Assembly (NCBI RefSeq): GCF_900113875.1
Contig: NZ_FORA01000004.1
Span: 248,001-312,000 of the forward strand
DNA length: 64,000 nucleotides
Direction of reading: 5' to 3'
Source of the DNA: Jannaschia pohangensis
GTDB lineage: Bacteria; Pseudomonadota; Alphaproteobacteria; Rhodobacterales; Rhodobacteraceae
Below, piece after piece: positions 8,859 through 18,256 of the stretch (positions are counted from its first letter, which is position 1; each line of letters opens with the position of its first letter). The notes below the pieces were generated by a model. The model was not told where the DNA came from. It saw only the letters and a list, made by a program, of their open reading frames with translations, and did no database searches. The position numbers and the translations under genes are program-made.

Positions 8859-9533
8859 ATGGCGGATGGCCAGACCGGGACCGAGCCGAGAGATCGGATC
8901 GGGACGCCCGAAATCTATGACAGCCTGCAACGGCGGCTCCTGACCGGAGGGTTTGAGCCGGGGGCCAAACTGATGCCGTCAGCGCTCCATCAGGAATTCG
9001 GCTGTTCGGCCAATACGGTCCGCGATGTCCTGTTGCAGCTCTCCAAGGTCGGTTTGGTCGATTTCGAGATCCAGCGCGGATTTCGTGCCCGTCAGGTCAG
9101 CCTGAAACGCCGCTCCGAAGTGGCCCGCTTTCGCGTCATGTTGGAGCAGGAGGGGGCCGTCGCCTCGATGCGCAACGGCGGCCTGGAGTGGGAGGCCGCG
9201 CTGACCGCGGCCCATCACCGGCTGATGCACATCGAACGCCAGATCGCGCAAATGCCTGATACGGTTCCCTTTGTCGGGATCTGGTCGGATGCAGAGCTGG
9301 CCTTTCACCGCACCTTGATGTCCGAATGCCGCCTGCCACCGCTGCTGGAGGCCTTCGACAGCATCTACATGCAGTTCCGCCAGCAGATGGTCGGCTTGGA
9401 ACAGAATTGCGTGCCCAGCTATTTCCACCGGATCATCAGCGACCATCAGGCTATCGTCGACGCCGCCCTGTCCGGCGACGAGGCGGCGCTGCGTCATGCG
9501 ATCCACGACCACCAGGCGCGGCACATCACATGA
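8859..9533 (+). CDS. GntR family transcriptional regulator (FCD/FadR-like)
   Basis: 224 aa. The winged helix-turn-helix covers about residues 17-80 (SLQRRLLTGGFEPGAKL, then SANTVRDVLLQLSKVGLVDFEIQRGFRA), and the all-helical FCD ligand domain follows. GGGAGG lies seven bases before the ATG. It is divergent from the TRAP operon and probably controls both arms of this locus in response to a sugar-acid-type ligand. The inverted repeat at 8817-8838 is the obvious candidate operator. FCD domains usually bind a metal and a carboxylate, in line with the neighbouring genes. Confidence 0.9.
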   Translation: MADGQTGTEPRDRIGTPEIYDSLQRRLLTGGFEPGAKLMPSALHQEFGCSANTVRDVLLQLSKVGLVDFEIQRGFRARQVSLKRRSEVARFRVMLEQEGAVASMRNGGLEWEAALTAAHHRLMHIERQIAQMPDTVPFVGIWSDAELAFHRTLMSECRLPPLLEAFDSIYMQFRQQMVGLEQNCVPSYFHRIISDHQAIVDAALSGDEAALRHAIHDHQARHIT

Positions 9534-9574
9534 AGAATGTCGCGCAAGATATTGAATACATTATGCCCAAAGGG

Positions 9575-10441
9575 TCAGAGCCCGTTCAGGTCCTTCAGCT
9601 CCAGATAGAGCGCCGAGTGATCCATCTCGCCCCCGTCCATGGCGTCGCGCAGCCGCTTGAAGCGATCGTTGATCGCCGTGACGGTCGGCAAGGTCAGCGA
9701 CAGTCCCGCCGCCTCGTCCAGCACGTTGTCGAGGTCCTTGATCTGGAACTTGGTCAATCCGCCGGGCACGAAGTTGCCCTCGGTCATTCGTGCTCCGTGT
9801 TGTTGCAGGATCGTCGAGTCGGCGAACCCGCCTTTCAGTGCAGCGCGCACCGCCGCCGGATCGGCCCCGCCGCGTTCCAGCAGAAGCATCGCTTCGGCGA
9901 CCGCGCCAATGGTGCAGGCCACGATCGCCTGATTGGCCAATTTCGACAATTGCCCCGCACCGACGGGTCCGACGTGAACCGGGCGACCCAAGGCCTTGAG
10001 CACTGTTTCCACTTTGGAAAAAGTCGTGGGGTCGCCGCCGGCCATGATCGCGAGACTTGCACTTTCCGCACCTTTCGTCCCGCCAGATACCGGCGCATCG
10101 ACATAGCCCAGGCCGCGCTCGGCGAACCGGGCGGCATGGGCGCGGGCTTCGGCGGGTTTGATCGACCCCATCTCGACCCAGATGGCGCCGGGCGCAAAGG
10201 CCTCCATCGCCGCGACCTGGACCGCGTCCGAGGCCGGACCGTCCGACAGCATGGAGATCACGATGCCGGATCCCGCGACCGCCTCGGCCGGGGAGTCGAC
10301 GACATTGGCCCCGTGGTCGGCCAGAGGTTCGGCCTTGGCGCGCGAGCGGTTCCAGACCGTCAGGTCGTGACCCGCCGCCAGAAGGTTGCGGGACATCGGT
10401 CCACCCATCAGGCCGGTTCCGAGAAGTGTAACTTTGGGCAT
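9575..10441 (-). CDS. 3-hydroxyisobutyrate dehydrogenase / tartronate semialdehyde reductase family oxidoreductase
   Basis: 288 aa beta-hydroxyacid dehydrogenase. The N-terminal Rossmann motif is GTGLMGGPM. The catalytic-domain signature is YVDAPVSGGTKGAESASL, and the active-site Lys lies in GAGQLSKLANQ (family numbering about Lys170). Such enzymes reduce tartronate semialdehyde or oxidise 3-hydroxyacids with NAD(P). It is convergent with GntR and divergent from the SDR gene, so it has its own promoter in the 65-bp gap at 10442-10506. GarR-like function in glycerate formation is plausible but not provable here. Confidence 0.85.
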   Translation of the reverse strand: MPKVTLLGTGLMGGPMSRNLLAAGHDLTVWNRSRAKAEPLADHGANVVDSPAEAVAGSGIVISMLSDGPASDAVQVAAMEAFAPGAIWVEMGSIKPAEARAHAARFAERGLGYVDAPVSGGTKGAESASLAIMAGGDPTTFSKVETVLKALGRPVHVGPVGAGQLSKLANQAIVACTIGAVAEAMLLLERGGADPAAVRAALKGGFADSTILQQHGARMTEGNFVPGGLTKFQIKDLDNVLDEAAGLSLTLPTVTAINDRFKRLRDAMDGGEMDHSALYLELKDLNGL

Positions 10442-10506
10442 ATCGCTCTCCGTGTTTGTGCGGACCCTAGAAAGCAGGACGCCCCCTGCGCAACCAAGGA
10501 GTTGTC

Positions 10507-11247
10507 ATGACCGATCGTCTTCGGGGCAAACGCGCCCTCATCACCGCTGCGGGCCAGGGCATCGGCCGGGCGACCGCCGAGATGTTCATCGCCGAAGGGG
10601 CAGAGGTCTTCGCTACGGATGTGAACGCCGATCTGCTTGCGGGTCTGGACTGCGAGACCTTTGCGATGGATGTCCGCGACGACGCATCGGTCGTGGCGGG
10701 CGTGGGCAGGGCCAACCCGACAGTGCTGTTCAACTGCGCGGGCTTCGTCCACCACGGCAACGTGCAGGCGGCGACCGACGCGGAGTGGGACATGGGGTTC
10801 GACCTGAACGTCAAGTCGATGTTCCGCACCATCCGCGCCGTCCTCCCCGGGATGCTCGCCAACGGGGGCGGGTCGATCATCAACATGTCGTCGGCCTGTT
10901 CGTCGATCATCGGCGCGCCGAACCGCTTCATCTATGGCGCGACAAAGGCGGCCGTGATCGGGCTGACGAAGTCAATCGCGGTCGACTACATCAAGCAGGG
11001 CATCCGCTGTAACGCGATCTGTCCCGGCACGGTGGAATCGCCGTCCTGGCATGACCGGGTCCGCAAACTGGGCGAGGAGATGGGGAGCTATGACGCCGCA
11101 CTCGAGGCCTTCGTGGCGCGCCAGCCCATGGGCCGGGTCGCCCGGGCGACCGAGATCGCGGCACTGGTAACTTACCTGGCGAGCGACGAAAGTGGCTTCA
11201 CCACGGGGCATCCGCACATCATCGATGGCGGCTGGTCAGGGCAATGA
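10507..11247 (+). CDS. SDR family oxidoreductase, likely 2-keto-3-deoxy-sugar-acid dehydrogenase
   Basis: 246 aa classical short-chain dehydrogenase. It has a cofactor motif TAAGQGIGRA, NCAG, catalytic Ser in NMSSACSS and YGATK with Tyr and Lys, and the C-terminal IDGGWSGQ end. AAGGAG precedes the ATG. Its sequence style and its partner FAH-family hydrolase resemble the 2-keto-3-deoxy-L-fuconate/L-rhamnonate 4-dehydrogenases of non-phosphorylating deoxysugar pathways. Inferred reaction: NAD-dependent oxidation of a 2-keto-3-deoxy acid to a 2,4-diketo acid. First gene of the plus arm's enzyme run. Confidence 0.85.
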   Translation: MTDRLRGKRALITAAGQGIGRATAEMFIAEGAEVFATDVNADLLAGLDCETFAMDVRDDASVVAGVGRANPTVLFNCAGFVHHGNVQAATDAEWDMGFDLNVKSMFRTIRAVLPGMLANGGGSIINMSSACSSIIGAPNRFIYGATKAAVIGLTKSIAVDYIKQGIRCNAICPGTVESPSWHDRVRKLGEEMGSYDAALEAFVARQPMGRVARATEIAALVTYLASDESGFTTGHPHIIDGGWSGQ

Positions 11248-11251
11248 GGGG

Positions 11252-11271
11252 GGGTTACCCACGGGTAACCC
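11252..11271. promoter_or_regulatory. Perfect palindrome between SDR and dehydratase genes
   Basis: GGGTTACCC-AC-GGGTAACCC, a 9-bp inverted repeat with only a 2-bp centre, 4 bp after the SDR stop. In RNA it could fold with an 8-bp stem and CACG loop followed by a weak CTTTCT tail (terminator or attenuator). In DNA it would equally suit a dimeric repressor regulating the IlvD-type gene at 11306. The two options cannot be separated by eye. Confidence 0.5.
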
Positions 11272-11305
11272 TTTCTGAAATATTAACAAATCCGATGAGC
11301 GTGCG

Positions 11306-13081
11306 ATGACCAAACTCCGTTCCCGCCTGTGGTTCAACAACCCCGACAACCGCGAGATGACGGCCCTCTATCTGGAGCGGTATCTGAACTATGGCCTGAC
11401 GCGGGAGGAATTGCAGGGCGACAAGCCAATCATCGCGATTGCCCAGACCGGGAGCGACCTGAGCCCCTGCAACCGCCACCACATCGAGCTGGCCAAGCGG
11501 GTGCGCGACGGCATCATCGAAGCGGGGGGCGTCCCGCTGGAGGTGCCGGTCCATCCGATCCAGGAGACGGGCAAGCGGCCCACGGCCTCGCTCGACCGGA
11601 ACCTGGCCTATCTGTCGCTGTCCGAGACGCTGAACGGCTATCCGCTGGACGGGGTCGTCCTGATGATCGGCTGCGACAAGACCACGCCCGCGCTGCTGAT
11701 GGCGGCGGCGACGGTCAATATTCCGGCCATCGCGCTGTCGGTCGGACCCATGCTGAACGGCTGGTTCAAGGGGCAGCGGACCGGGTCGGGCACCATCGTC
11801 TGGAAGGCGCGCGAATTGCACGCGGCGGGCGAGATCGACGATGCGGGCTTCATGGAGATCGTGGCCTCGTCCACGCCGTCGGTCGGCTATTGCAACACCA
11901 TGGGCACGGCCACGACGATGAATTCGCTGGCCGAAGCCCTGGGGATGCAGCTGCCGGGGGCGGCGGCGATTCCCGCGCCCTACCGCCAGCGGGGGCACAT
12001 CAGCTATCAGACGGGACAGCGGATCGTGCAGATGGTGCACGAGGACATGAAGCCGTCCGACATCATGACGCGCAAGGCTTTCGAGAATGCCATCGTGGTC
12101 AATTCGGCCATCGGGGGGTCGACGAATGCGCCCATCCACCTCAACGCCATCGCGCGGCATATGGGCGTGCCGCTCGATAACGATGACTGGCAGGCCCTTG
12201 GGCTGAAGATCCCGCTTGTGGTCAACCTGCAACCGGCGGGCGAATACCTGGGTGAAGACTACTATCATGCGGGGGGCGTGCCCGCCGTCACGGGGCAATT
12301 GATCGAAGCGGGGCTGCTGCCGCATCCCGATGCGATGACGGTGAACGGCAAGACCATGGGCGAAAATTGCGCGGGCCTGTCGTCGGCCCTGCCGGATGTC
12401 ATCAAGCCCATCGATGCGCCGATGAAGGCGGATGCGGGGTTCCTGAATCTCAAGGGCAACCTGTTCGACAGCGCCATCATGAAGACGAGCGTGATTTCCC
12501 CGGAGTTCCGCAAACGCTACCTGTCGGACCCCGACGATCCGGAGGCTTTTGAGGGGCGGGCGATCGTCTTTGACGGCCCCGAGGATTTCCACCTGAAGAT
12601 CGACGATGAAACCCTTGAAATCGATGATGATTGCATCCTGATTATGCGGGGGGCGGGGCCCATCGGCTATCCGGGGGCCGCCGAAGTCGTGAACATGCGG
12701 CCACCGTCCTACCTCATCAAGAAGGGTATCTCGGCCTTGCCGTGCATTGGGGATGGCCGCCAGTCGGGCACATCGGGCAGCCCGTCGATCCTGAACGCAT
12801 CGCCCGAGGCTGCGGCGGGCGGGGGCCTGGCCCTCGTGGCGACGGGCGACCGGCTGCGCATCGATCTGGGCCGGGGCACGGCGAACATGCTGGTGGAGGA
12901 GTCGGTGTTGGCCGAACGGCGCGCCGCCCTTGGCCCGCGCCCCTTCACCCCCGAGAGCGAGACACCCTGGCAGGAGATTTTCCGGGACCGGGTCGAGCCG
13001 CTGTCCGACGGCATGATCCTGCGCGGGGCCGACAAATATCGTGGCACCGCCCAGAAGGGTGTGCCGCGCGACAACCACTGA
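11306..13081 (+). CDS. IlvD/Edd family dehydratase (sugar-acid dehydratase type)
   Basis: 591 aa, the length of L-arabinonate/D-xylonate-type dehydratases. The three cluster cysteines are visible at Cys55 ([10 protein letters not shown]), Cys123 (GCDKTTPA) and Cys196 (GYCNTMGTA), the pattern for a [2Fe-2S] or [4Fe-4S] cofactor. The CDKTTPA form and the start [20 protein letters not shown] are typical of the sugar-acid branch rather than branched-chain amino-acid IlvD. It converts an aldonate to a 2-keto-3-deoxy acid, feeding the SDR and FAH enzymes next to it. Substrate stereochemistry cannot be determined. Confidence 0.9.
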   Translation: MTKLRSRLWFNNPDNREMTALYLERYLNYGLTREELQGDKPIIAIAQTGSDLSPCNRHHIELAKRVRDGIIEAGGVPLEVPVHPIQETGKRPTASLDRNLAYLSLSETLNGYPLDGVVLMIGCDKTTPALLMAAATVNIPAIALSVGPMLNGWFKGQRTGSGTIVWKARELHAAGEIDDAGFMEIVASSTPSVGYCNTMGTATTMNSLAEALGMQLPGAAAIPAPYRQRGHISYQTGQRIVQMVHEDMKPSDIMTRKAFENAIVVNSAIGGSTNAPIHLNAIARHMGVPLDNDDWQALGLKIPLVVNLQPAGEYLGEDYYHAGGVPAVTGQLIEAGLLPHPDAMTVNGKTMGENCAGLSSALPDVIKPIDAPMKADAGFLNLKGNLFDSAIMKTSVISPEFRKRYLSDPDDPEAFEGRAIVFDGPEDFHLKIDDETLEIDDDCILIMRGAGPIGYPGAAEVVNMRPPSYLIKKGISALPCIGDGRQSGTSGSPSILNASPEAAAGGGLALVATGDRLRIDLGRGTANMLVEESVLAERRAALGPRPFTPESETPWQEIFRDRVEPLSDGMILRGADKYRGTAQKGVPRDNH

Positions 13082-13183
13082 CATCAGGACGACGATATCG
13101 CGCCGGTCGCGGATCGCGGCCCGCCCATCTGCAAAGTCCTTCGATTACAGTCGGGGGGACACGAAAATCCAAGGAGAGACCCC

Positions 13184-14032
13184 ATGAAACTTTGCCGCTT
13201 CGGTAAACCCGGCCACGAGAAACCCGGCATGATCGACCACAACGGCGATCTGCGCGACCTGACCGGCGTGGTCGAGGATATCGCGCATGAAGCGCTGTCG
13301 GATGCGACGCTGGAGATACTCCGCAAGACGGACCCGATGGCCCTGCCCAAGGTCGACCGCCCGGTGCGGTTCGGCCCCTGTGTGAGCGGCGTGGGCAAAT
13401 TCCTGTGCATCGGGTTGAATTATTCCGACCATGCCGCCGAAACCGGCGCGGCGATCCCCGAGCATCCGATCCTGTTCCACAAGGCCACCAGCGCCATCGT
13501 CGGGCCGGATGACGACGTGGTGATGCCGCGCGGATCGACGCACACCGATTGGGAGGTCGAGTTGGGCGTGGTGATCGGAACGCGGTGCAAATACGTCAGC
13601 GAGGAGGACGCGCTGGATCACGTGGCGGGCTATTGCGTCGTCAACGACGTGTCCGAGCGGCATTTCCAGACCCAGCTGACCGGACAGTGGACCAAGGGCA
13701 AATCCTGCGACACCTTCGGGCCCATCGGCCCCTGGCTGGTCACCCGCGACGAAGTTGGCGATCCGCAGAACCTCGCCATGTCGCTGGATGTGAACGGCAA
13801 GCGGATGCAGACCGGGAACACGTCGACCATGATTTTTACCGTGGCCCAGTGCATCAGCCATCTGAGCCAGTTGATGACCCTGCATCCGGGCGACATCATC
13901 ACCACGGGCACCCCGCCGGGCGTCGCCATGGGGATGAAGCCCGCGCCGGTCTATCTGAAGGCGGGCGATGTCATGGAACTGACCATCGAGGGACTGGGCG
14001 AGCAGCGTCAGGAGGTGCGGGCCGATGACTAA
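13184..14032 (+). CDS. Fumarylacetoacetate hydrolase family protein (2,4-diketo-3-deoxy acid hydrolase type)
   Basis: 282 aa. The FAH metal site is visible: HTDWEVELGVVIG with the Glu-x-Glu pair, then NDVSERHFQ with the Asp ligand. ITTGTPPGVAMGMKP is the classic C-terminal FAH motif. AAGGAGAGACCCC precedes the ATG. In deoxysugar pathways this family cleaves 2,4-diketo-3-deoxy-fuconate or -rhamnonate into pyruvate and lactate. With a pentonate-derived substrate it would give pyruvate and glycolate, matching the downstream 2-hydroxyacid dehydrogenase. The stop overlaps the next start by 8 bp. Confidence 0.88.
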   Translation: MKLCRFGKPGHEKPGMIDHNGDLRDLTGVVEDIAHEALSDATLEILRKTDPMALPKVDRPVRFGPCVSGVGKFLCIGLNYSDHAAETGAAIPEHPILFHKATSAIVGPDDDVVMPRGSTHTDWEVELGVVIGTRCKYVSEEDALDHVAGYCVVNDVSERHFQTQLTGQWTKGKSCDTFGPIGPWLVTRDEVGDPQNLAMSLDVNGKRMQTGNTSTMIFTVAQCISHLSQLMTLHPGDIITTGTPPGVAMGMKPAPVYLKAGDVMELTIEGLGEQRQEVRADD

Positions 14033-14981
14033 GACGAAACTCCTCCAGATCGGGGACATCACCGACCGGATGCGCGACGCCCTGTCGCCGTCCTTCGACA
14101 TTGACGTGCTGTTCGCCCAAGGCGACCGGGCCGCGTTTCTGGCCGCCCACGGGGCGGATTACCCCGCCATCCTGACCAACGGTCATTGGGGCGTGCCCGA
14201 GGACGTGGCCGCCGCGACCCCGAACCTGAAGGTCGTGTCATCCTATGGTGTGGGCTATGACGGCATCGACGCCGACGCCTATGCCGCGCGCGGCATCAAG
14301 GTGGCGCATACGCCCGACGTCCTGAACGACGAGGTGGCGGATACCTTCGTGATGCTGTGGCTGGCCGTGTCGCGGCAGCTGATCCCGTCGGACCGGCACG
14401 CCCGGTCGGGCAAATGGGAGAGCGAGGGGAATTTCCCGCTGACCCGTTCGGTGCAGAACCGTCGAGTCGGCATTCTGGGCCTGGGCCGCATCGGCCAGAC
14501 CATCGCGGACCGCTGCGCGGCGTTCGGCGCGGACATCCACTACCATTCCCGCACGCCCAAGGATGTGCCCTACACCTATCACGACAGCGCCCTTGGCTGC
14601 GCCGCGGCGGTCGAGGTTCTGGTGGCGATCACGCCCGGCGGGCCGTCGACCAAGCACATGGTCAACGCCGAGGTGCTGGAGGCGCTTGGCCCCGACGGGT
14701 TCTTCATCAACGTGGCGCGCGGCTCGGTCTGTGACGAGGCGGCTTTGGTCAAGGCCCTGCAGGACGGCAAGATCGCGGGCGCGGGTCTCGATGTGTTCGA
14801 GGAAGAGCCGAAGATCCCGGATGCGCTCAAGACGATGGACAACGTCGTCCTGACACCCCACGTCGCCTCGGGCACCCACGAGACGCGGCAGGCCATGGGC
14901 GATCTGGTGGTGGCCAACCTGAAGCAATGGCTGGACGACGGGTCGGTCAAGACACCGGTGCCCGAATGTCGGCACCTGTAA
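14025..14981 (+). CDS. D-isomer-specific 2-hydroxyacid dehydrogenase (hydroxypyruvate/glyoxylate reductase type)
   Basis: 318 aa. It has the NAD-binding [12 protein letters not shown] motif, the [14 protein letters not shown] block, the catalytic Arg in NVARG, Glu in [10 protein letters not shown] and His in [13 protein letters not shown]. It interconverts 2-keto and D-2-hydroxy acids such as glyoxylate/glycolate or hydroxypyruvate/glycerate. It overlaps the FAH gene by 8 bp and the following dehydratase gene by 16 bp, so the three are translated from one message. It probably handles the hydroxyacid product of the FAH cleavage. Confidence 0.88.
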   Translation: MTKTKLLQIGDITDRMRDALSPSFDIDVLFAQGDRAAFLAAHGADYPAILTNGHWGVPEDVAAATPNLKVVSSYGVGYDGIDADAYAARGIKVAHTPDVLNDEVADTFVMLWLAVSRQLIPSDRHARSGKWESEGNFPLTRSVQNRRVGILGLGRIGQTIADRCAAFGADIHYHSRTPKDVPYTYHDSALGCAAAVEVLVAITPGGPSTKHMVNAEVLEALGPDGFFINVARGSVCDEAALVKALQDGKIAGAGLDVFEEEPKIPDALKTMDNVVLTPHVASGTHETRQAMGDLVVANLKQWLDDGSVKTPVPECRHL

Positions 14982-16051
14982 TCACCTCAGTGGCGGCGCG
15001 TCTGTACGACGTGCCGCTGGACGAGGTGCTGGTGGACGCCAAGCATGGCGATCATACGCATTTCCAGCTGGTGACCTGCGCGATCACCACGTCCGACGGG
15101 CTGTCGGGCACCGGCTATACCTACACCGGCGGCAAGGGTGGCACGGCGATCCTGGCGATGATCCGCGACGATCTGGCGCCGATGCTGACCGGGCAGGTGG
15201 CGGATGCGGCGGTGCTCTATGATGCAATGCAATGGCATGTGCATTACGTGGCGCGCGGCGGTATCGCGTCCTTCGCCATCTCCGCCGCAGACATCGCGCT
15301 CTGGGATCTGCGTGGCAAGCGCGAGGGGCAAAGCCTCGTGCAGATGGCGGGCGGTGTGTCGGACCGCTGCGGGGCCTATGCCGGCGGCATCGATCTGGGC
15401 TTCGATCTGCCCAAGCTCCTGACCTCGGTCGAAGGATATCTGGAACGCGGTTTCGACGGGGTGAAGATCAAGGTGGGCCGCCCCGACGATCAGGCCCGCG
15501 CCGCCGCCGTGCGAAAGCTGATCGGCGATGACCGGGCCTTCATGGTCGACGCGAATTATTCCCTGACCGAAAGCGAGGCCATCGACGCCGCCAGGGGCTT
15601 CATGGATCTCGGCATCCTGTGGTTCGAGGAACCGATCATCCCCGATGACTACGCGGGCTATGCCCGGATCCACGCGGCAACCGGCTGCCCCCTCGCCATG
15701 GGTGAGAACCTGCATACGGAACACGAGTTCGGCTATGCCCTGGCCCAGTCGAACCTGGCCTTCCTTCAACCCGACGCCAGCAATTGCGGCGGCATCACCG
15801 GCTGGCTGCGCGCCGCCGCGATGTGCCGGGCTGCGGGCCTTCCGGTCTGCTCGCACGGAATGCAGGAACTGCATGTGAGCCTCGTGTCCGCACAACCGAA
15901 CCCCGGCCTGATCGAGGTCCACAGCTTTCCCATCGACCGCTACACAACCCGCCCGCTGGTGGTCGAGGAGGGCAAGGCCCTGGCCCCATCAGACCCGGGT
16001 ATCGGCGTGACCTTCGACTGGGACCGCCTTGGGCCGTTTACCCACCATTAA
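14966..16051 (+). CDS. Mandelate racemase/muconate lactonizing enzyme family dehydratase
   Basis: 361 aa enolase-superfamily enzyme. The ATG at 14966 (MSAPVITS) is preferred and overlaps the previous stop by 16 bp. Capping domain residues 1-120 include a variable HGDHTHFQ loop. The barrel contains KIKVG (Lys-x-Lys base), metal ligands in VDANYSL, FEEPI and GENLHTEHE, and the second base His in CSHGMQELH paired with Asp in PDASNCGG. This is the mandelate-racemase subgroup pattern used by fuconate, galactonate and talarate dehydratases. It is the third unrelated dehydratase in this locus. Confidence 0.88.
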   Translation: MSAPVITSVAARLYDVPLDEVLVDAKHGDHTHFQLVTCAITTSDGLSGTGYTYTGGKGGTAILAMIRDDLAPMLTGQVADAAVLYDAMQWHVHYVARGGIASFAISAADIALWDLRGKREGQSLVQMAGGVSDRCGAYAGGIDLGFDLPKLLTSVEGYLERGFDGVKIKVGRPDDQARAAAVRKLIGDDRAFMVDANYSLTESEAIDAARGFMDLGILWFEEPIIPDDYAGYARIHAATGCPLAMGENLHTEHEFGYALAQSNLAFLQPDASNCGGITGWLRAAAMCRAAGLPVCSHGMQELHVSLVSAQPNPGLIEVHSFPIDRYTTRPLVVEEGKALAPSDPGIGVTFDWDRLGPFTHH

Positions 16052-16083
16052 GGTTAACGCGCGCGTCCCTGTTTCTTCTCGGC

Positions 16084-16116
16084 CCAAATATCCCGGGGGT
16101 CCGGGGGCTGGCCCCC
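16084..16116 (-). repeat. REP-like G/C-rich intergenic repeat, copy 2
   Basis: Reverse-strand copy of the element at 1566-1598, 30 of 33 bases identical. The differences are one base after the stem and an AG/GA swap before TATTTGG. It sits between the convergent ends of the MR-family gene and the deacetylase gene, where its hairpin could serve both strands as a terminator. Confidence 0.7.
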
Positions 16117-16123
16117 GGCGCCC

Positions 16124-17266
16124 TCAACCCATGCCCGGACCCCGCCGGATGCGCGCTGCCAACGTGGCGACGCGGTCCTGAACCTCCCCCCGGATCGGTC
16201 CTGTCCGGGGCGCATCGCGCAGGGTGGTGAACCAATGCTCCGGCGGGTTCTTTCCCCGCGAATTGCCGTCGAACCGCAAGCCGCGAAGGACCGCCTCGGC
16301 CTCGGGGGGCAAACGCTCCGGGACGTCCTGCCCCGACAGAACGGCCCAGGCCCCGGTCCAGAGCCGACCGACCGACCAGGGATTATAGCCGCCCCCACCC
16401 AGCAGGAGGAACCGCGGCGCCATCTCCATCAGCCGTGCCACGACATCCCAATGCGCATTGTTGGACAGCGACAGGCGCGACAGGGGGTCTTCGTCGACCG
16501 CGTCGGCACCGCATTGCAGGACGATGGCGTCGGGGGCGAAGGCCTCGACCGCGGGCAGGATCACGCGGTCGCGGGCCAGGGCGAATTCGCTGTCGTTCAG
16601 CCCGCGCGGCAGGGGCAGGTTGAAGGTCTGGCCGATGCCTGCGTCGGTCAGCGCGCCGGTGAACGGCCAGCGTTTCTCTTCGTGGGTCGAGATCAGTAGC
16701 GTGTCGGGATCATCGGCAAACGCATGTTCGACGCCGTCCATGTGATGCGCGTCGATGTCGACATAGGCCACCCGCTGCGCCCCGTTGCGGCGCAGGGAGA
16801 TGACGGCCAGCACCGCGTCGTTGAGATAGCAGAAACCATTCGCCCGGTCCGGCATCCCGTGGTGGGTGCCGCCGCCGGGATTGTGGACGCGGCCGCCGTG
16901 GCGCAGCAGTTCGCCCGCCAGAAGGGAGCCGCCGGCCCCGGTGGCGGGGCGGCGGAACATCTCGGGGAAGACCGGGTTCGCGGCAGAGCCGAGGCCGTGC
17001 CGTTCGCGGGTCGCCTCATCGACGGTCTGGCTGGCTTCGGCCCGTTGCAGCGCCGCGAGGTAGGCGGGGGTGTGCCAGACCGACAGGGCTGCCGGGCGCG
17101 CCCGGGGCGAACTGCGGAACCGTGCGGGCGGCAACCAGCCAAGCGCGCGGCTCAGGTCCAGCACGGTCGACACGCGCGGCACCCGCAGGGGGTGCCACTG
17201 GCCATAGCTGGACCCGCGATAGATTTCGGAGCCCAGAAGCAGCGGCAGGTCAGTCAGGAAGGACAT
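16124..17266 (-). CDS. Histone deacetylase superfamily / AcuC-like deacetylase
   Basis: 380 aa zinc-dependent arginase/deacetylase fold. Motifs include GGGTHHGMPDRANGFCYLND with the paired His, YVDIDAHHMDGVEHAF with the Asp-x-His zinc ligands, and ISTHEEKRWP. QCGADAVDEDPL carries the third zinc Asp, and LLGGGGYNPWSVGRLW the catalytic Tyr region. Bacterial members act on acetylated lysines (for example acetyl-CoA synthetase) or acetylated small amines. The 5' part of the downstream GPx-like gene's end (17250-17266) overlaps its start by 17 bp, suggesting a two-gene unit. Confidence 0.9.
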   Translation of the reverse strand: MSFLTDLPLLLGSEIYRGSSYGQWHPLRVPRVSTVLDLSRALGWLPPARFRSSPRARPAALSVWHTPAYLAALQRAEASQTVDEATRERHGLGSAANPVFPEMFRRPATGAGGSLLAGELLRHGGRVHNPGGGTHHGMPDRANGFCYLNDAVLAVISLRRNGAQRVAYVDIDAHHMDGVEHAFADDPDTLLISTHEEKRWPFTGALTDAGIGQTFNLPLPRGLNDSEFALARDRVILPAVEAFAPDAIVLQCGADAVDEDPLSRLSLSNNAHWDVVARLMEMAPRFLLLGGGGYNPWSVGRLWTGAWAVLSGQDVPERLPPEAEAVLRGLRFDGNSRGKNPPEHWFTTLRDAPRTGPIRGEVQDRVATLAARIRRGPGMG

Positions 17267-17753
17267 CCTCGATCGCGCGGATCAGGCGCGGGGCGTCGGG
17301 GCGGGTCGACGCCCTCTCGAACGCCACAAGCGCGCCGCCGGGGGCCAGCAGCGCCTTGTTGAAGTTCCAGTTCGGCACCGCCCCCTGATCCTTCAGCCAG
17401 GCATAGAAGGGGTGCGCGTCGGGTCCGGTCACGGCGGTGATCGTCGTCATCGGGATGGTGAGGCCATAGTTGACCTCGCAGAAGTCCGCGACCTCTGCCT
17501 CGGTCGCCAGTTCCTGCGCGAAGTCGTCGGATGGGACGGCAACAACCGTCAGACCCCGGTCGCCATAGCGGTCCTGCAAGGCCTGAAGGCCCGCGTATTG
17601 ATCGGTGAAGCCACAGAGCGAGGCGGTGTTGACCACAAGGACCGCGCGGTCCGACAGATCGGACAGGTCGAGCGTCCCGCCCTCCAGCGCCTCGAATTCG
17701 AAGGCGGCCGCGGGCAGGGCGGTCAGGGCAAGGATGGCGAGAGTCCGGATCAT
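17250..17753 (-). CDS. Exported glutathione peroxidase-like protein, atypical active site
   Basis: 167 aa with an N-terminal signal peptide (MIRTLAILALTALPAAAF). The peroxidatic Cys sits in VNTASLCGFTDQYAGLQ, and WNFNK retains the Trp/Asn part of the catalytic tetrad. The usual FPCNQFxxQEP segment is replaced by VPSDDFAQELA, so the normal Gln and the resolving-Cys neighbourhood are missing. It is probably a periplasmic thiol peroxidase variant with altered reductant. It is cotranscribed upstream of the deacetylase gene with a 17-bp overlap. Confidence 0.82.
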   Translation of the reverse strand: MIRTLAILALTALPAAAFEFEALEGGTLDLSDLSDRAVLVVNTASLCGFTDQYAGLQALQDRYGDRGLTVVAVPSDDFAQELATEAEVADFCEVNYGLTIPMTTITAVTGPDAHPFYAWLKDQGAVPNWNFNKALLAPGGALVAFERASTRPDAPRLIRAIEDVLPD

Positions 17754-17854
17754 GTCACGAAGGGTAGCGGCCGCAGCGCGTCAATCAAGGGGCGGTCTTG
17801 CGCGGGGCGCAAATCCCCTTAGGTTGCTCAGGTAGATAACGACATGGGCAGAAG

Positions 17855-18256
17855 ATGATCCGCTATTCGCTCAAATGTTCCGAAGGTCACGCCTTCGACA
17901 GCTGGTTTCAGTCGGTCGATGCCTATGACCGGCTTGTTTTGGCGGGCATGGCGACCTGTGCCGTCTGCGGCTCCAAGGACGTGGAGAAGGCGTTGATGGC
18001 CCCCAAGGTCGGCGGCAGCCTGAGCGCCCCCGCCTCGGACATGGAAGCGCGGGTCGCAAGCCTGCGCGCCAAGGTCGAGGCCGAGGCGACCTATGTCGGC
18101 AGCCGCTTCGCCAGCGAGGCGCGGGCGATCCACGAGAGCGGGGCCCCCGACCGCCCCATCTATGGCGAGGCGAACGGGGCCGAAGTGAAGGCCTTGCTGG
18201 AAGACGGCATCCCGGTCGCGCCGCTTCCCTTTATCCCCAAATCGCGGGCCAATTGA
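17855..18256 (+). CDS. DUF1178 family protein
   Basis: 133 aa cytoplasmic protein matching DUF1178. It starts MIRYSLKCSEGHAFDSWFQS, has a second CxxC-like pair in CAVCGSKDVEKALMAPKV, and an acidic/alanine-rich helix in the middle. The four cysteine/histidine positions suggest a small zinc ribbon. The C-terminus carries an ALLEDGIPVAPLPF segment typical of this family. The stop TGA overlaps the ATG of the next SDR gene (TGATG). Molecular function is unknown. Confidence 0.88.
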   Translation: MIRYSLKCSEGHAFDSWFQSVDAYDRLVLAGMATCAVCGSKDVEKALMAPKVGGSLSAPASDMEARVASLRAKVEAEATYVGSRFASEARAIHESGAPDRPIYGEANGAEVKALLEDGIPVAPLPFIPKSRAN

